Positions 8,406 to 17,303 of a stretch of DNA of 64,000 nt are shown here, one piece after another (the first letter of the stretch is position 1; the number at the start of each line of letters is the position of its first letter). The DNA lies in assembly GCA_020630435.1 (NCBI GenBank), contig JAHDBJ010000008.1:60641-124640 (forward strand), given 5' to 3'. The stretch is from Saprospiraceae bacterium. GTDB lineage: Bacteria; Bacteroidota; Bacteroidia; Chitinophagales; Saprospiraceae. The translations under genes were made by a program, and so were the position numbers. The notes below the pieces were generated by a model. It saw nothing but the letters and a program-made list of their open reading frames with translations. It ran no database searches and was not told the DNA's origin.

Positions 8406-9365
8406 TTAATCCTGTAATTTAAATCTAACAGGTAAATTAAACTGTACTTTCACAGGTTTATTTCTTTGTTTCCCTGCAACCCACTTCGGCATCGAATTGA
8501 TAACTCTGAGGGCTTCTTCACCACATCCTGCAGCTACATTACGAACTATTTTGGCATCTTGAATTGAACCGTCTTTGTCCACAACGAAACTAATTACTGC
8601 AGTTCCTTGTACACCATTTTCACGAGCGATACTGGGATACTTAATTTTCTTACTTATATATTTCAGAATTTTTGTATCCGAGCATTTTTTACGCTCATTT
8701 GCATCCGACTCTCCTTCACACCCAGGGAAGTGAGGCATATATTCCACAACTTGGAATATTTCTTCTACTTCTGGCTCTGGCGGTGGCGGTGGTGGTGGCG
8801 GCGGTGGCGGTGGTGGCGGCGCCTTTTTCTTTGGTGGCGGCGGCTTCGGCTTAGGTGGTGGCGGCGGTGCAGGTTTTTCCTCTACAGCCACTGTTTCCTC
8901 TACCGTTTGATCTTCAAACTTTGGAGGCTCTTCCTCAATGATTTCTTCTTCCGGCACCTCTTCGATTACAGGAGGTGGTGGAGGTGGAGGCGGTGGTGGC
9001 GGCTCTGCCGTTCTAGGTGGTTCAATCTCAATGTCATCAGGCATCTCCAAATCAGACAAATCAACCTCTATTTCAGGTTCATAAGTTGTCCAATTAAATG
9101 CCAACACTGCAAAACCAAGCGCAGCCGCTAAACCGTATCTGAGGAATGTTCCGCTCCAACGAAATACATTTGCCTCTGGATATTTATTTCTCCTATCTAA
9201 AGGAGACTTCGTAGGTTGCCCTTCATATTTGGACGTAAGCCGACCGTCATCCAAGCCTCTTAATCTGGAGCGTAAAAACAGTATAATACCTACTGTTATA
9301 AGCACCAAAACTAATGCTAGGATTCCAAGGGTCGTTCCATTAAAGGCGAGACTTGAAAAATCCAT
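8406..9365 (-). CDS. TonB-family energy transducer with two long polyproline runs
   Basis: A 319-residue inner-membrane protein. Two hydrophobic spans (about 11-31 and 75-92) are followed by a periplasmic linker with polyproline stretches (about 120-132 and 190-204) separated by acidic 'EEVPEEEIIEEEPP' and 'KPKPPPPKKK' segments, and by a C-terminal TonB domain ('KYPSIARENGVQGTAVISFVVDKDGSIQDAKIVRNVAAGCGEEALRVINSMPKW'). TonB domains pass proton-motive energy to outer-membrane receptors. Ordinary TonB has one N-terminal span; two spans with a cytosolic loop resemble other TonB-like proteins of the phylum. No exbB/exbD is adjacent. The Gly/Pro-rich codon runs (GGC/GGT on the plus strand) are prone to slippage. 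Confidence 0.9.
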   Translation of the reverse strand: MDFSSLAFNGTTLGILALVLVLITVGIILFLRSRLRGLDDGRLTSKYEGQPTKSPLDRRNKYPEANVFRWSGTFLRYGLAAALGFAVLAFNWTTYEPEIEVDLSDLEMPDDIEIEPPRTAEPPPPPPPPPPPVIEEVPEEEIIEEEPPKFEDQTVEETVAVEEKPAPPPPPKPKPPPPKKKAPPPPPPPPPPPPPPEPEVEEIFQVVEYMPHFPGCEGESDANERKKCSDTKILKYISKKIKYPSIARENGVQGTAVISFVVDKDGSIQDAKIVRNVAAGCGEEALRVINSMPKWVAGKQRNKPVKVQFNLPVRFKLQD

Positions 9366-9634
9366 AGGTTTAGGTTATTTAAAATGATTTTTGAATAGAA
9401 TAACGCCTGTTAAACTAGAGATAATATTAGTAATAATATCTTGAATTTCAAAATGTTGTTTTACCTAAAAAAAGAAGGTCTAAACTTTATTTTTGTCTTT
9501 CGTTTTGCTTTGACACATTAACATCTTGATTTTCAAACTTTTGCAAAACAAGCGTTTGTAAATTAGCGTTTATTCTCTTTTGAATTAATCTTAAAAAAAA
9601 TCAGCATATAATATTTTAGCCCATTTTGAATATA

Positions 9635-10024
9635 TTAATCTACTAGAGCAGCATAGGCTTCTCTATCTAATAGACTTTCTATTTCATTAAGCTTACTAAT
9701 TTCAATTTTTATTATCCATCCTTCATCATAAGGAGAAGAATTAATTAAACTTGGGTTATCCCCTTCAGATTCATCCAATTCAGGATTAAATTCAATTATT
9801 TTACCTGATAAGGGCATAAATAATTCTGAAGTTGTTTTTACGGCTTCTACTGTGCCAAATACCTCATCTTTCTCTACAACTTCGCCTACAGTCTCTACCT
9901 CAACATATACCAAATCTCCCAATTCTTGCTGGGCAAAATCTGTGATCCCTACATATGCTTCATTCCCTTCTATTCTCACCCATTCGTGTTCTTTGGTATA
10001 TTTTAAATTATCAGGAAACTCCAT
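9635..10024 (-). CDS. gcvH: Glycine cleavage system H protein
   Basis: GcvH carries the lipoyl arm of the glycine cleavage complex, moving the aminomethyl group from the P protein to T and L proteins. The lipoylation site is K63 in 'GTVEAVKTTSELFMP', the conserved context. The length of 129 residues and the C-terminal 'YDEGWIIKIEIS' are standard. The other gcv genes are not in this window, which is common in Bacteroidota. A Bacteroidota-type promoter lies about 35 bp upstream. Confidence 0.97.
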   Translation of the reverse strand: MEFPDNLKYTKEHEWVRIEGNEAYVGITDFAQQELGDLVYVEVETVGEVVEKDEVFGTVEAVKTTSELFMPLSGKIIEFNPELDESEGDNPSLINSSPYDEGWIIKIEISKLNEIESLLDREAYAALVD

Positions 10025-10058
10025 TCTGATTTTAGTTTGGTCATTAAAAGAATCGGGT

Positions 10059-10088
10059 CAAATTTAAATGATTTTTAGACTTATCCAA
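10059..10088 (-). promoter_or_regulatory. Likely promoter of gcvH
   Basis: On the minus strand TTG (10088-10086) is followed after 19 bases by TAAATTTG (10066-10059), close to the TTTG / TAnnTTTG consensus. The start codon lies 35 bases further on. Confidence 0.5.
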
Positions 10089-10180
10089 TATAATTTAGCA
10101 AAGATTATTAAAAAAACTCCATACTAGTCTTAAAATAATCTTCATTTTTTATGATTTTTTTCACCTTAAAAAAATTAAAA

Positions 10181-10208
10181 AAGCCCAAAGCAAAATTGCT
10201 TTGGACTT
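10181..10208 (-). terminator. Terminator of the tandem-PDZ gene
   Basis: A 12-bp stem with one mismatch (10181-10192 with 10197-10208), tetraloop, and an A-rich left side that gives a T-tract on the minus strand. It lies 86 bp downstream of the PDZ gene stop. Confidence 0.75.
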
Positions 10209-10293
10209 CAAAGGTGTTCTACTAATTTTTAAAAAATATAGTAAAATTTACTATCGATCAATAACTTTTAGGAGTTAAGTATATTGACCATTT

Positions 10294-11910
10294 TTAAAAC
10301 CCTTTATTGATAATAATCTTTTCAGAGAATATTTTGTCTCCTTGAGCTATATTCACAAAGAATACTCCATTAGAGGCTTCTGATACATTAATTTCTTTAT
10401 CATAAAATCCATCAAAATCATTTACTCTTTCAGTATAAACTTCTTTCCCAGAGACATCGACAACTGTGATCGAGATAGGCAATTTTTCTGAAAGTTGAAA
10501 TTTCAAGTTGAATGTTCCATTACTAGGATTCGGATAAATACTTGCAGATTCTATATTCAATATTTTACTTAATGGTTTCCAGGATTCAATATTTTCCTTT
10601 TCTACCTCTTCTTCTAAAGTGCTATTCTCTCCACAATCTTTCCACATAACATTCATCACTTTACGTTCTCCAAGATTCCCTTTAACCTTAATTTTATTAT
10701 TAGCTCTTCGAAGCTTCACTTTTAATAAATCGCCTGATTTCTGTGCCTTTACAAAATCTATTAATTCATCTATGCTTCCTATGTTCGTATTATTGATCTT
10801 GTAGATAATGTCACCCTCTTGTAAACCCATTTTTTCAGCCGCAGTTTCTTCGATAACACTCTCTACATATGCTCCTTTGTCTTTGTCATCAGTAATATAT
10901 ACACCAAGCCAAGGTTTAGTTAAAGATTCTACTACTCGACATTTACCCTTTTTCTCTTTCATCCAAGTACTAATACGGTCAGCATACCTTCCTCCTCCAT
11001 GTTTTCTATATTTTTTTATACGATGAAACATATGAGCAGACTCGGACCTTGGCAAAAGTTTAGTTTTGGCTGTTGATAATTTTCCCTCTCTCAAATAGGC
11101 AATTGAAATTTCATCTCCTGGCTTTTTTGCATCTACTATTTTAATTAAAGCTGAAGCATCCTTAACTTTCTTACCATCAAGTTCTGTAATAATGTCTTTT
11201 GCTTTTAGCCCCGCCTTTGAAGCAGCAGTTTCATCAATAACTGAATTAATTAAAACCCCTTTACTGCCTTCCATATATCCCATTGTAACTCCTAAGAACG
11301 CTCTAGACTTTTCTTCTTTCATTTTATCTATATCTAAGAAAACAGATCGTTCTCCATTGATTTTTACTCCTTCTTTATCTAGTTCTTTAATAATCTTATC
11401 AATATCATATTTTTCATCAGTTTTATGCTTAAATTTATAAATCCGAACATCATTTGCCCCATCTTTTTTATTAAGTTTATACTGCTTTTTTTCTCCATTT
11501 TCATCTGTCCAAATCATAATTTTTCGCTCACAATCAGGGCTAATAATTTCTATATCAGAACCTTCTACATTAATATTATCACTATCTATATTGATTATTT
11601 GAATATCTTCATTCTCTTCTATAATATTTCCTTCTCCATCTTTCTCTATTATTCTTTTTTTAATAATTTTCTGTCCATCTTCTAACACTTCTATATCAAT
11701 GTCTCCTAGAGACATTTGAACGTCATCACTTGTTCCTTCTTTCACAATTTTTTCTACTGTCTCTACTCCATTTTCATCAATGGTTTTCTTTATGATTGTT
11801 ATTTTTTTATGTATGGGAGCTTCCTGTGCAGCAAGTTGAGATGCTGAAAAAAGAAAACTAAAACACAGGACAAACAAAACAAAACATTGTTGAGTCATTA
11901 ATCTTTTCAT
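10294..11910 (-). CDS. Secreted tandem-PDZ protein with T9SS sorting domain
   Basis: A 538-residue exported protein. The start was set at 11910 because it opens directly on a signal peptide ('MKRLMTQQCFVLFVLCFSFLFSASQLAAQ'); an upstream in-frame ATG at 12015 adds an unlikely leader. After a charged region of repeated beta-strand phrases ('KKITIIKKTIDENG...', 'IIEKDGEGNIIEEN') come two PDZ domains, about residues 205-286 ('FLGVTMGY...GVLINSVIDETAASKAGLKAKDII') and 334-405 ('LGVYITDDKDKGAYVESVIEETAAEKMGLQEGDII'). The C terminus is a type A T9SS sorting domain ('ASIYPNPSNGTFNLKF'). There is no protease domain, so it is not an HtrA/DegP; it may bind peptides or act as an adaptor at the cell surface. 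It is divergent from the histidine kinase at 12342. Confidence 0.85.
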   Translation of the reverse strand: MKRLMTQQCFVLFVLCFSFLFSASQLAAQEAPIHKKITIIKKTIDENGVETVEKIVKEGTSDDVQMSLGDIDIEVLEDGQKIIKKRIIEKDGEGNIIEENEDIQIINIDSDNINVEGSDIEIISPDCERKIMIWTDENGEKKQYKLNKKDGANDVRIYKFKHKTDEKYDIDKIIKELDKEGVKINGERSVFLDIDKMKEEKSRAFLGVTMGYMEGSKGVLINSVIDETAASKAGLKAKDIITELDGKKVKDASALIKIVDAKKPGDEISIAYLREGKLSTAKTKLLPRSESAHMFHRIKKYRKHGGGRYADRISTWMKEKKGKCRVVESLTKPWLGVYITDDKDKGAYVESVIEETAAEKMGLQEGDIIYKINNTNIGSIDELIDFVKAQKSGDLLKVKLRRANNKIKVKGNLGERKVMNVMWKDCGENSTLEEEVEKENIESWKPLSKILNIESASIYPNPSNGTFNLKFQLSEKLPISITVVDVSGKEVYTERVNDFDGFYDKEINVSEASNGVFFVNIAQGDKIFSEKIIINKGF

Positions 11911-12341
11911 GATAAGTCTATTTTTACTAGAATTTAAAAAATAGAGATTATTAAAGGAAGGAAAAATGTGATAGTAAAATGAACGGTACAAAGCTAAAAC
12001 TAATTTAAAAAACAAGCAGTTAATAAAAAGTTAAAAGACTGTTAATTTGAAGCATAGCGTTGACATAATATATAAATTTGTAGCGATCGGTGCTTAATAA
12101 TGATATGACAACAACTTGAACCCAAACACTACTTATTTTTATTTTTTTCAAAAATCACTATACAATTAGGTATATTTAGACAAAATTACAGTTGTATTTT
12201 ATAGAATATATTGAATTCAAACAGAATGCAATCTTTTTAAAGTTTATAGTACAAATTTCAAATTCTTAATTGTCATCAAACTTGTTTTAAATTAAACTGT
12301 CTACTATAATATATTGGGGTTAAACATTCAATCTAGATTAA
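11911..12341. other. Divergent intergenic region with one promoter motif
   Basis: This 431-bp AT-rich gap lies between the PDZ gene (minus) and the histidine kinase (plus). On the minus strand TAGCTTTG at 11996-11989 fits the TAnnTTTG -7 element, but the nearest upstream TTG gives a short 16-base spacer, so the match is partial. I saw no motif I could support for the kinase gene, and no convincing small gene or operator. Confidence 0.45.
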
Positions 12342-13871
12342 ATGAGTAAAAAAGCTATTTGGGGTATTATTAGTTTGATGACTATTTCTCTTCTTGGTAT
12401 TATTATACTTCAAGCAAGTTGGATAATTGAATCCTTAAACCTATCACAAAAACAATTTGATAATAAGGTTGATGAGCTTCTAAATGATGTTTCTGAACAT
12501 TTAGATGAATATGATGAAAATTATACACTTCATATGGCCTTAAGTTTACCATTGAATACATCAATTAATCAAGAATTTACAAATATCTCCACTGCTGAAA
12601 AAACGGTTCCACTATATGACCTAGAAGAGCATTTTGAAAATGAAGACGATATTAATAGTTATGCTAAATCTTGTAATTGTCTTAGATGTAAGGCTGAAAG
12701 AATGTATCGTATATCCGAACTATCTGTTTACAAGAATACTCAAGGAAGTAATCGTACAATAGATGAACGAATTGATAATGATTTTCTAGACACTTTACTT
12801 AAACAGGAGCTTCATCGAAGGAATTTGCATCTTGACTTTAATTATGGGATCTACTCCGTTAAGAAGAAGGATTTTGTTATTAAAAACGGTATGTACTATG
12901 TTGCCAGTAACTCAATTAATATCACTCCAGGAGAATTTAATGCAGAACAGGCTTCTGAAGATGAGCAATTATACCATAGTAAATATAAAATCAGTTTATT
13001 TTCTCGGAGAGATTTTCAAACACCTGGTTTTCTAATGATACATTTTCCAAATAGAACTCAATTTGTTTGGCGTTCTGTTTTACTCACCTTCTTAGCATCT
13101 TTACTATTTACAGGGATTATTCTTTTCTGTTTTATATATACTGTTAGGGTTATCTTACATCAGAAGAAAGTTTCAATTATAAAAAATGACTTTATTAACA
13201 ATATGACACATGAGTTTAAGACACCTATTGCCACGATTTCATTGGCTTCAGATTCTATAACCAATCCTGTCATTATTAATAATAAAGATAAAGTAGAGCG
13301 ATTTGCCAATATCATCAAGCAAGAGAATCGGAGGATGAACAACCAAGTAGAAAAAGTATTGCAAATGGCATTAATTGATAAAAAGAACTTTGAGTTAAAA
13401 TTATCTGGAGTAAATATCCATCAAGTAATTCGAAATGCGGTTCAAAATATTAACTTACAATTAGAGAAAAAAGATGGTTTGGCTATTGCAAACTTAGACG
13501 CTAATAAAGAAGTTATTGAGGGAGACTTAACACATATTTCAAACGTTATTAATAACCTTTTAGACAATGCTAATAAATATACTCCCAAGCAACCTAAGAT
13601 TCAGGTTAGTACAAAAGATAAAACAGATGGTATTGAAATTAGCGTAAAGGATAATGGTATCGGGATGAATAAAGAAGCAAGAAAACATATTTTTGATAAA
13701 TTCTATAGAGTCAGCACAGGTAATTTGCATGATGTAAAAGGCTTTGGACTAGGTTTGAGTTATGTAAAAGCTATAATGAATGCTCATAATGGTCAAATCA
13801 ATGTCAAAAGTGAATTAGGGAAAGGAAGTGAGTTTATTTTGTTTTTTCCCTATAAAGTTCAAGCATCATAG
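12342..13871 (+). CDS. Two-span sensor histidine kinase with a Cys-rich sensor loop
   Basis: A 509-residue membrane kinase. TM1 is at about 8-28 and TM2 at about 246-268, so residues 29-245 form a periplasmic sensor domain; there is no clear HAMP domain. The H-box is 'NNMTHEFKTPIATIS' with phospho-acceptor H290. The N-box 'NVINNLLDNANKYT', G1 'VKDNGIGM', F-box 'KFYRVSTG' and G2 'GFGLGLSYVKA' are all present, so the enzyme should be active. The sensor domain contains C111-X-C113-X2-C116 in 'SCNCLRCKAER', a possible metal or redox site. The signal is unknown. The gene is followed after 146 bp by its response regulator. Confidence 0.93.
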   Translation: MSKKAIWGIISLMTISLLGIIILQASWIIESLNLSQKQFDNKVDELLNDVSEHLDEYDENYTLHMALSLPLNTSINQEFTNISTAEKTVPLYDLEEHFENEDDINSYAKSCNCLRCKAERMYRISELSVYKNTQGSNRTIDERIDNDFLDTLLKQELHRRNLHLDFNYGIYSVKKKDFVIKNGMYYVASNSINITPGEFNAEQASEDEQLYHSKYKISLFSRRDFQTPGFLMIHFPNRTQFVWRSVLLTFLASLLFTGIILFCFIYTVRVILHQKKVSIIKNDFINNMTHEFKTPIATISLASDSITNPVIINNKDKVERFANIIKQENRRMNNQVEKVLQMALIDKKNFELKLSGVNIHQVIRNAVQNINLQLEKKDGLAIANLDANKEVIEGDLTHISNVINNLLDNANKYTPKQPKIQVSTKDKTDGIEISVKDNGIGMNKEARKHIFDKFYRVSTGNLHDVKGFGLGLSYVKAIMNAHNGQINVKSELGKGSEFILFFPYKVQAS

Positions 13872-14017
13872 CAATATTTTTAATAAATTAACATTTTAAT
13901 AAAAGAAGTGTATGTATCGGTAGATATTGTAAAATAATGCTCTTTACTGTAGTTAAGAATAAAAAGGTTGTTTTACAATATCTCTCAAATTATTACAGAG
14001 GTAAAAAAATTGAAACA

Positions 14018-14743
14018 ATGGCAGAAATAAAACCAAAAATTCTATTAGTTGAAGACGACCAAAATTTTGGAGATGTTCTACGCTCCTATCTTGAAATGCA
14101 TGATTTTGATGTAACGTTAGCCCAAGATGGTGTTGCTGGTTTAGAGGCATTCAATAAAGGAAGCTTTGACCTATGCATCTTTGACGTAATGATGCCTAAA
14201 AAAGATGGTTTCACCCTTGCAGGAGAAGTACGACAAAAAAACAGTACCATGCCCATCATTTTCCTTACAGCTAAAACGCTTAAGGATGATGTACTACAAG
14301 GATTTAAGATAGGAGCAGATGATTATATTACAAAACCTTTTAACTCCGAAGAATTATTGTATCGTATTCAGGCCGTATTGAAAAGAAGCCAGCATACTAG
14401 TACGACTAAAGTTGAAGAGAAAAAGGAATACGAAATCGGACAATATCACTTTAATTTTCCGCTTCGCATTTTAACCTTTAATGGTGATGAAAAAAGTAGT
14501 GAGAAATTATCTCCTAAAGAGGCTCAATTGCTTAGAATGTTTTGTATGTATATGAATGATATTCTTCCTCGTTCTGAAGCCTTGACTAAAATCTGGGGAG
14601 AAGACAATTATTTTACAGCAAGAAGTATGGACGTTTTTGTCACTAAGCTAAGAAAATATTTAAAGCACGATTCCAATATTGAGATTGTAAATATCCATGG
14701 AAACGGGTTTCAATTGCTCATTAAAGAGCAAGAAAAAGTTTAG
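14018..14743 (+). CDS. OmpR/PhoB-type response regulator
   Basis: A 241-residue DNA-binding response regulator, partner of the kinase just upstream. The receiver domain has the acidic pair D13/D14, phospho-acceptor D56 in 'CIFDVMMPKKDG', and conserved 'FLTAKTLKDD' and 'GADDYITKPF'. The C-terminal winged helix reads 'LSPKEAQLLRMFCMYMNDILPRSEALTKIWGEDNYFTARSMDVFVTKLRKYL'. I placed the start at 14018 because the conserved 'KPKILLVEDD' begins there; an in-frame ATG at 13937 would add 27 atypical residues. Its targets are unknown; the divergent PDZ gene is one candidate. Confidence 0.93.
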   Translation: MAEIKPKILLVEDDQNFGDVLRSYLEMHDFDVTLAQDGVAGLEAFNKGSFDLCIFDVMMPKKDGFTLAGEVRQKNSTMPIIFLTAKTLKDDVLQGFKIGADDYITKPFNSEELLYRIQAVLKRSQHTSTTKVEEKKEYEIGQYHFNFPLRILTFNGDEKSSEKLSPKEAQLLRMFCMYMNDILPRSEALTKIWGEDNYFTARSMDVFVTKLRKYLKHDSNIEIVNIHGNGFQLLIKEQEKV

Positions 14744-14780
14744 CAGTCTAAACTGCTCTGATAATAAGAAATAGGTTTAT

Positions 14781-14813
14781 AAAAATCCTAGATAGTTACT
14801 GTCTAGGATTTTT
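14781..14813. terminator. Bidirectional terminator overlapping the 3' end of pcm
   Basis: A 12-bp stem (14781-14792 with 14802-14813) flanked by A- and T-runs sits between the convergent response regulator and pcm genes. The pcm stop codon (14796-14798) is in the loop and its last codons form one arm of the stem. Confidence 0.85.
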
Positions 14814-15449
14814 TCCATTTAAGAAAGGAACAAATCGAAAATCATCAAAGCTTTCTTCAATCAAAGTATTATCATCTTGTTTAACAAAACGATACATCGT
14901 TTGCACATCTCCTTTCCCTACAGGAATAACCATAACCCCACCGATCTTTAGTTGTCGTACTAGTTCTTGTGGAATTTCTTTTGCCCCTGCTGTTACTAAT
15001 ACCTTATCAAAAGGCGCAAATTCTGGTAGTCCTTTATAGCCATCTCTATAATAGAATCGAATACCTTCAAAACCTATTTGGGGTAAAAAATGACTAGCTT
15101 TTTTATATAAATCCTCCTGTCGTTCAATTGTATATACCCTAGCACCAAGATAGGATAAAACAGCTGCTTGGTAACCCGATCCTGTACCTATTTCCAAGAC
15201 CTTTTCACGTTTTTGCACATCCAATAATACCGTTTGATACGCTACAGTATATGGTTGCGAAATAGTTTGTTCATTCCCTATTGGAAAAGCTCTATCCTCA
15301 TAAGCAATTTCTTCAAAAGCTTTATCTAAAAAAAAATGTCTAGGAATATGAGCAATAGCAGATAATACACGCTCATCGGTTATCCCTCTATCGCTGATGG
15401 ATTCAACTAATTTTTTCCTTAATCCTTTATGCCTATAACTATCTTTCAA
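14796..15449 (-). CDS. pcm: Protein-L-isoaspartate O-methyltransferase
   Basis: Pcm repairs aged proteins by methylating L-isoaspartyl residues with S-adenosylmethionine. The family signature 'IGNEQTISQPYTVAYQT' at about 58-73 holds the catalytic threonine/serine region, the SAM motif 'VLEIGTGSGYQAAVL' follows at 84-98, and 'YRDGYKGLPEFAPFDKVLVTAGA' matches the later motifs. The length of 217 residues is usual. It is convergent with the response regulator, and its final codons are inside the shared terminator. Confidence 0.95.
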   Translation of the reverse strand: MKDSYRHKGLRKKLVESISDRGITDERVLSAIAHIPRHFFLDKAFEEIAYEDRAFPIGNEQTISQPYTVAYQTVLLDVQKREKVLEIGTGSGYQAAVLSYLGARVYTIERQEDLYKKASHFLPQIGFEGIRFYYRDGYKGLPEFAPFDKVLVTAGAKEIPQELVRQLKIGGVMVIPVGKGDVQTMYRFVKQDDNTLIEESFDDFRFVPFLNGKNPRQ

Positions 15450-15682
15450 TAAATAGATTTATGGTAAATCAATACATCAAATTGGTTCACTATATAAACA
15501 AAAAAATCAATACTCGGCAAATGTTTTGCAGGAAATTAATTTTTGAACAAGCATTATAATAATATAATATCTGAGCCGTTCATTTTAATTTTAATTTGCG
15601 GATGTACTTGACTATCTTTGCCCTTTATTTTAAACACGAATTACAACGTTTTACACAAATAAAACTAAAATTTTTCAAAACA

Positions 15683-17083
15683 ATGACAAAAATCAAATTT
15701 GGAACTGATGGTTGGAGAGCCATTATTGCTCAAGAATACACCGTTGATAATGTAAAAAGAGTAACTGAGGGTACGGCTATATGGATGAAGGAACATAACA
15801 TGGATAAGGTCGTTATTGGGCATGATTGTAGATTTGCAGGAAAATTATTTGCAGAAACGACTGCTCGTGTTTTCGGTTTATATGGCATAAAAGTGAATCT
15901 CGCTAAAAATTTTGTTTCTACTCCTATGGTATCTCTAGGAATTGTAAAAACAAAATCTGATATGGGAATTGTTATCACGGCTAGTCATAATCCTCCTTCC
16001 TATAATGGTTATAAATTAAAGTCTAGCTTTGGAGGACCAACTGTTCCTAAAGATGTAGCAGCAATTGAAGCAAAAATACCTGATGTCCCAACTTCTAAGC
16101 CCCTTCCTAGTTTAGAACAAATGTTAGAAGATGGCTTATTTAATTATATTGATTTAGAAAATATTTATTTAGAACACGTAAGAGAAAACTTTGATCTTGC
16201 GACAATAAAAAAAGCCAATATTAGAATGGCTTATGATGCGATGTATGGTGCAGGGCAAAATGCTGTTATGAAACTTTTTCCCGATGCCCTTCCTTTGCAT
16301 TGTGAATTAAACCCTTCCTTTAATGGTCAAGCTCCTGAACCCATAGATCGTAACTTACAGGAACTTTCCGCTACCTTAAAAGAAAATGATAACCTCGATA
16401 TGGGATTAGCAAATGATGGTGATGCTGACCGAATTGGATTATATGATGCGGATGGTAATTTTGTTGATTCTCATCATATCATCTTACTACTGATGCACTA
16501 CCTTCATAAATATAAAGGTATGTCAGGCAAGGTAGTCGTTTCTTTTTCTGCGACCAATAAAATAAAGAAACTAGCAGAAATGTATGGATTCGACATTGAA
16601 ATTACTAAGATTGGATTCAAGCATATTGCTGAAATCATGATCAAAGAAGATGTATTAATTGGAGGTGAAGAATCTGGTGGAATAGCCGTTAAAGGTCATG
16701 TTCCTGAAAGAGACGGCGTCTGGTCTGGATTGTTGATTTTTGAGTATATGGCAAAAACAGGAAAATCCTTAAAGGAATTAATTCAAGAAGTATATGATTT
16801 AGTCGGTTCTTTTTCTTTTTATAGAGATGACTTACACATTGAAGAAGCTAAAAAGTTAGAGATTGTGGAAAACTGTAAAAGCGGAGTTTATAGCTCTTTT
16901 GGTAAATACAATATTCAAGGTTCAGATAATCTAGATGGGTTTAAATATTTTTTGGATGGTGAAGATTGGGTTATGATTCGGCCTTCTGGAACAGAGCCTG
17001 TTTTAAGAGTTTATGCACAGGCTAGTACCCCCGAAGAAGTAAGAGCTATTTTAGATGCTACACAAGCAACTTTACTAGGATAG
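15683..17083 (+). CDS. Phosphoglucomutase/phosphomannomutase family protein
   Basis: An alpha-D-phosphohexomutase of 466 residues, interconverting hexose 1- and 6-phosphates. Catalytic S101 lies in 'TASHNPPSYNGYK', the metal loop 'DGDADRIG' at 243-250, the sugar-binding loop 'GGEESGG' and the phosphate-binding 'RPSGTEPVLRVY' near the C terminus. I set the start at 15683, where the conserved 'KIKFGTDGWRAII' begins; an upstream in-frame ATG at 15596 would add 29 residues with no family support. Whether glucose, mannose or glucosamine is the true substrate cannot be decided. A MITE-like element begins 5 bp after the stop codon. Confidence 0.93.
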   Translation: MTKIKFGTDGWRAIIAQEYTVDNVKRVTEGTAIWMKEHNMDKVVIGHDCRFAGKLFAETTARVFGLYGIKVNLAKNFVSTPMVSLGIVKTKSDMGIVITASHNPPSYNGYKLKSSFGGPTVPKDVAAIEAKIPDVPTSKPLPSLEQMLEDGLFNYIDLENIYLEHVRENFDLATIKKANIRMAYDAMYGAGQNAVMKLFPDALPLHCELNPSFNGQAPEPIDRNLQELSATLKENDNLDMGLANDGDADRIGLYDADGNFVDSHHIILLLMHYLHKYKGMSGKVVVSFSATNKIKKLAEMYGFDIEITKIGFKHIAEIMIKEDVLIGGEESGGIAVKGHVPERDGVWSGLLIFEYMAKTGKSLKELIQEVYDLVGSFSFYRDDLHIEEAKKLEIVENCKSGVYSSFGKYNIQGSDNLDGFKYFLDGEDWVMIRPSGTEPVLRVYAQASTPEEVRAILDATQATLLG

Positions 17084-17087
17084 TATT

Positions 17088-17250
17088 GAAGCTGTTTAAA
17101 AATAGAATGATGAATTATTTACAAGTCATTGTATCCGAATATTTCAGCTAATTCTTTTCACCGTAGCTAAGGCTACGAAAAAAGAATGGAGCTTTATCTT
17201 GAAATACAAGCACTTATAATTAAAATCAACCTTCATTATTAAACAACTTC
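17088..17250. repeat. MITE-like inverted-repeat element, copy A
   Basis: This 163-bp element is bounded by inverted repeats: GAAGCTGTTTAA (17088-17099) and TTAAACAACTTC (17239-17250), matching at 11 of 12 positions. In the centre is a hairpin CGTAGC-TAAG-GCTACG inside a wider 'attctttt...aaaagaat' stem. No coding potential. The ends match those of copies at 62717 and 63001, though the interior differs. It separates the phosphohexomutase from the peroxiredoxin. Confidence 0.6.
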
Positions 17251-17303
17251 ATTATTTATTTTTTATATTTAAAAAATTTTTAAACGTTTAAACCAAAACA
17301 AAA

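Noticed and set aside
8607-9131. 174-codon Trp/Arg-rich frame opposite the TonB-like gene
   Set aside because: It is the antisense shadow of the polyproline codons; the TonB frame has clear domains.
17279-17292. Perfect 14-bp palindrome TTTAAACGTTTAAA just before the peroxiredoxin start
   Set aside because: Such palindromes are expected several times in 64 kb of AT-rich DNA, there is no second copy, and it does not match a known peroxide-regulator box.
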